Below, piece after piece: positions 5,837-7,372 of a stretch of DNA of 7,372 bases. The first letter of the stretch is position 1. Every line of letters starts with the position of its first letter. The notes under the pieces were generated by a model. The model searched no databases and had not been told where the DNA came from. It saw only the letters and a program-made list of their open reading frames with translations. The DNA is from Fusobacteriaceae bacterium. Lineage in GTDB: Bacteria; Fusobacteriota; Fusobacteriia; Fusobacteriales; Fusobacteriaceae. The position numbers and the translations under genes were made by a program. The stretch spans positions 1 through 7,372 of the forward strand of contig JAFGUR010000031.1 of the NCBI GenBank assembly GCA_016938425.1. The letters run 5' to 3'.

Positions 5837-6808
5837 TTATTTTTTATCTGTAAAGATTTCTTTTATACTTCCTAATGAACTCAACATAGAACTTGTTTCA
5901 AAAGGCATAAATACCGTTTTATCTCCTTCTTTAATAGAAATATTTTTAAAAGCATCAATATATTTTGTTGCAAGTTGATAAGCTCCTGGATTTCTTTCTC
6001 CACCTAAAGCGTCTGAAATCATTTTTATAGCTTCTGATTCTGCTTGAGCAATTTTTAATTTCGCTTCTGCTTCTCCCTCTGCCTCTAATATCTTTGCCCT
6101 TCTTTCTCCTTCTGCTCTTGATATTTCAGCATCTCTATACCCTTCTGCATTAAGGATTCTTGCTTGTTTATCTCCTTCAGCTTGAAGGATACTTGCTCTT
6201 TTATCCCTCTCTGCTTTCATTTGTTTTTCCATTGATTGTCTAATTTCTACTGGAGGAACTATATCTTGTAATTCAACCCTATTTACTTTAACTCCCCATT
6301 TATCTGTCGCTTCATCTAATATCAGTCTTAATTGGTCATTTACTTTATCTCTAGAAACAAATGTTTCATCTAAAGAAAGTCCTCCAATAACATTTCTTAA
6401 TGTAGTTTGAGTTAACTTCTCAATAGCATCTGGTAAATTTTCTATTTCATAAACTGACTTTTCTGGATCTGTAATTTGAAAATATAGTAATGCATTTATT
6501 TCTATAGTAACGTTGTCACTTGTTATAACATTTTGTCTAGGAAAATCATACACAGACTCTCTTAAATCAATTCTTGTTATATTTCTTATTTGCGCAAAGT
6601 ATTGACCATTTACAGTTTTAACGCTTCTCCATTTTACAGCTTTAGGAGTATCAATTAAAGGAATAATGAAATTTAATCCACTTTCTAATGTTCTATTATA
6701 TTTACCTAATCTTTCTATTATCATTGTCTCTGCTTGCCTAACAACTATTGTACCTTGTGAAATCATTACTACTATTGCTATCAGTATAATTACTGGAAAA
6801 ATAAACAT
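5837..6808 (-). CDS. qmcA: SPFH/stomatin-family membrane protein, QmcA/paraslipin type
   Basis: Family members form large membrane-anchored oligomeric cages or microdomain scaffolds; the substrate is generally unknown. This 323-residue protein has one N-terminal membrane anchor (residues 2-17), then the SPFH core: RLGKYNRTLESGLNFIIP (33-50), DFPRQNVITSDNVTIEINAL (88-107) and the TLRNVIGGLSLDE region (136-148). Then comes VNRVELQDIVPP (175-186). A coiled coil follows that is built from four exact 11-residue units beginning ILQAEG (207), ILNAEG (218), ISRAEG (229) and ILEAEG (240), with a degenerate fifth. The C-terminal tail is YIDAFKNI...MPFETSS. The length and order match E. coli QmcA/YbbK (about 305 residues). 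The ATG is supported by an AAAAGGGGG ribosome site (6816-6824), 7 nt away. No NfeD partner gene lies next to it: upstream is a non-coding gap and yggT, downstream is flgG. There is no visible terminator before flgG, so read-through into the flagellar unit is possible. Confidence 0.9.
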   Translation of the reverse strand: MFIFPVIILIAIVVMISQGTIVVRQAETMIIERLGKYNRTLESGLNFIIPLIDTPKAVKWRSVKTVNGQYFAQIRNITRIDLRESVYDFPRQNVITSDNVTIEINALLYFQITDPEKSVYEIENLPDAIEKLTQTTLRNVIGGLSLDETFVSRDKVNDQLRLILDEATDKWGVKVNRVELQDIVPPVEIRQSMEKQMKAERDKRASILQAEGDKQARILNAEGYRDAEISRAEGERRAKILEAEGEAEAKLKIAQAESEAIKMISDALGGERNPGAYQLATKYIDAFKNISIKEGDKTVFMPFETSSMLSSLGSIKEIFTDKK

Positions 6809-6840
6809 TTTAATGCCCCCTTTTATAATTTTAATATTTC

Positions 6841-6858
6841 AAACTATTTCTATAGTTT
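6841..6858 (-). promoter_or_regulatory. small hairpin in the leader of the SPFH gene
   Basis: A 7-bp perfect inverted repeat (AAACTAT at 6841-6847, ATAGTTT at 6852-6858) with a 4-nt loop lies about 17 nt upstream of the ribosome site at 6816-6824. It has no T-run and is entirely AT-rich apart from two G:C pairs, so it may be an operator half-site pair, an mRNA-stabilising leader hairpin, or chance. Confidence 0.3.
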
Positions 6859-6949
6859 AAATTTTATTCTATATACTTAATTATTTAAATTTAATAAGTA
6901 TCTATTCAGTTATATAAAAATTTAATCATTCATACACACCTTAATATGT

Positions 6950-7026
6950 AAAAATCAGTTATGGGATGAACCCACGCCCACCACAAAGATTAGTCCTCAC
7001 AATTACTCTAAAACTTTAGTTTTATA
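6950..7026 (-). ncRNA. possible structured non-coding RNA or leader element (unidentified)
   Basis: Inside an AT-rich non-coding gap, positions 6961-7000 have 21 G or C in 40 bases, and 6961-6980 have 12 in 20, unlike anything around them. On the minus strand the element contains GTGAGGACTAATC, GTGGTGGGCG and the hairpin GTGGG-TTCAT-CCCAT (6969-6983 region), then a run of five T (6950-6954) 6 nt after the hairpin. AATC and GATT could close an outer helix around it. A weak promoter can be placed upstream (ATAACA at 7045-7050, 18 nt, TATAAA at 7021-7026). It sits 150-190 nt before the SPFH start, so it could be a free-standing small RNA, the 3' UTR of yggT, or a 5' leader. I do not recognise it as a known riboswitch. 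No ORF of use covers it. Confidence 0.35.
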
Positions 7027-7049
7027 ATATTTATATAGCTAAACTGTTA

Positions 7050-7295
7050 TTAATAAAAAAATTTTATTAATGTTGTAATTGTAATTCTTAGTAATAACAA
7101 AAATATAATTGGTGCCAAATCTAAATATATCCCACCAATAGGTAATATTGCTCTAAAAGGTTTTAACATTGGGTTTACTATGCTATCTATAAGTTTTTTA
7201 AAATCATTATTAATAGGAACCCAGCTTAATATTATATGAATCATTATTAATATTTGCAATATATCAAATATTTTTAAAAGTATATATATTAACAT
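7050..7295 (-). CDS. yggT: YggT family small integral membrane protein
   Basis: An 81-residue membrane protein with two hydrophobic segments (about residues 3-24 and 58-78) around a short amphipathic loop. Family hallmarks are visible: ILSWVPINN (22-30), NPMLKPFR (41-48) and LPIGGIYLDLAPII (51-64). This is one YggT unit; the E. coli protein carries two. The biochemical role is unsettled. Relatives are linked by neighbourhood to proline synthesis (proC, yggS) and by some studies to cell division and osmotic tolerance. The ATG directly follows the TAA of the upstream gene with no gap, and the ribosome site (GGAGG, plus-strand 7305-7309, 9 nt away) lies inside that gene, so the two are translationally coupled. 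After its stop there is only a weak AAAAC/GTTTT hairpin, not a convincing terminator. Confidence 0.88.
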   Translation of the reverse strand: MLIYILLKIFDILQILIMIHIILSWVPINNDFKKLIDSIVNPMLKPFRAILPIGGIYLDLAPIIFLLLLRITITTLIKFFY

Positions 7296-7372
7296 TTATT
7301 CTTTCCTCCCCAACTCTTTTGCTTTATTATAAGTAGATTTTGCTGTTTCAATCATAGCACTTCTTATTCCTA
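7296..7372 (-). CDS. proC: C-terminal end of a probable pyrroline-5-carboxylate reductase (partial)
   Basis: A reading frame enters from the right edge and encodes 24 residues, GIRSAMIETAKSTYNKAKEL plus GRKE, then TAA at 7296-7298. The pattern G-[FI]-R-x-A-[MV]-I-E-[AT], with a helix ending in K-x-L-G, is what I expect at the very end of ProC, the NADPH-dependent last enzyme of proline synthesis. The assignment rests mainly on that tail plus the well-known proC-yggT neighbourhood; the catalytic and dinucleotide-binding parts lie outside the window. The TAA abuts the yggT start codon. Confidence 0.65.
   Translation of the reverse strand, partial: GIRSAMIETAKSTYNKAKELGRKE

Noticed and set aside
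6666..6860. Plus-strand 64-residue hydrophobic reading frame opposite the SPFH N-terminus
   Set aside because: It is antisense to the conserved SPFH start and anchor. Its hydrophobicity mirrors that region, and there is no ribosome site worth noting.
6958..7003. A tRNA gene in the GC-rich island
   Set aside because: The T-arm-like hairpin has only five loop bases, and no acceptor stem, anticodon arm or CCA can be placed around it.
7011..7024. Terminator for yggT at the AAAAC/GTTTT self-complementary stretch
   Set aside because: Only five A:T-rich pairs around four bases and no following T-run, which is too weak to call.
6950..7026. CRISPR repeat, because the minus strand contains GTTTTAGAG
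   Set aside because: There is a single copy only, with no spaced repetition and no cas gene in the window.

Overview
The window is strongly AT-rich DNA in which every credible gene lies on the minus strand, so transcription runs from high to low coordinates. The product set is that of a low-GC, motile, envelope-bearing bacterium: a flagellar rod protein (FlgG), a secreted P-ring chaperone-like protein (FlgA), two exported repeat proteins, RecJ, an SPFH/QmcA-type membrane protein, YggT, and the tail of what looks like proC. The exported pair resembles the short glycine/asparagine repeat surface proteins I associate with Fusobacteriota and some spirochaetes. My best guess is a flagellated fusobacterial-type or spirochaete-type organism. 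This is inferred from gene style only and is not secure.

Layout in transcriptional order: (1) The 3' end of a probable proC (7296-7372) abuts yggT (7050-7295), the classic proC/yggT pairing. (2) A 241-bp non-coding gap follows. It holds a GC-rich island (about 6958-7000) that looks like a structured RNA or leader, then an AT-rich leader with a small hairpin. (3) A QmcA/stomatin-like gene (5837-6808). (4) A 69-bp gap with a near-consensus flagellar sigma-28 promoter, TAAAGTCC-N11-GTCGATAA, reading into flgG (4982-5767) and the tightly coupled flgA (4058-4978). This unit ends at a 22-bp perfect inverted repeat. (5) A candidate vegetative promoter drives recJ (1338-3887). The recJ stop codon is part of the Shine-Dalgarno sequence of the first exported protein (753-1325). 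(6) A second exported protein (88-660) follows, apparently with its own promoter of the same type, and ends at a textbook intrinsic terminator (50-81).

Functionally there are three or four independent units: proline synthesis/membrane (proC-yggT), membrane scaffold (SPFH), flagellar rod and ring assembly under sigma-28, and recombination exonuclease plus surface proteins. I see no mobile element, CRISPR array, canonical tRNA/rRNA or defence system. The points most worth following are the sigma-28 promoter, the GC-rich non-coding island, the helicase-like relic at the RecJ C-terminus, and the duplicated exported proteins that share a nearly identical 50-nt patch.
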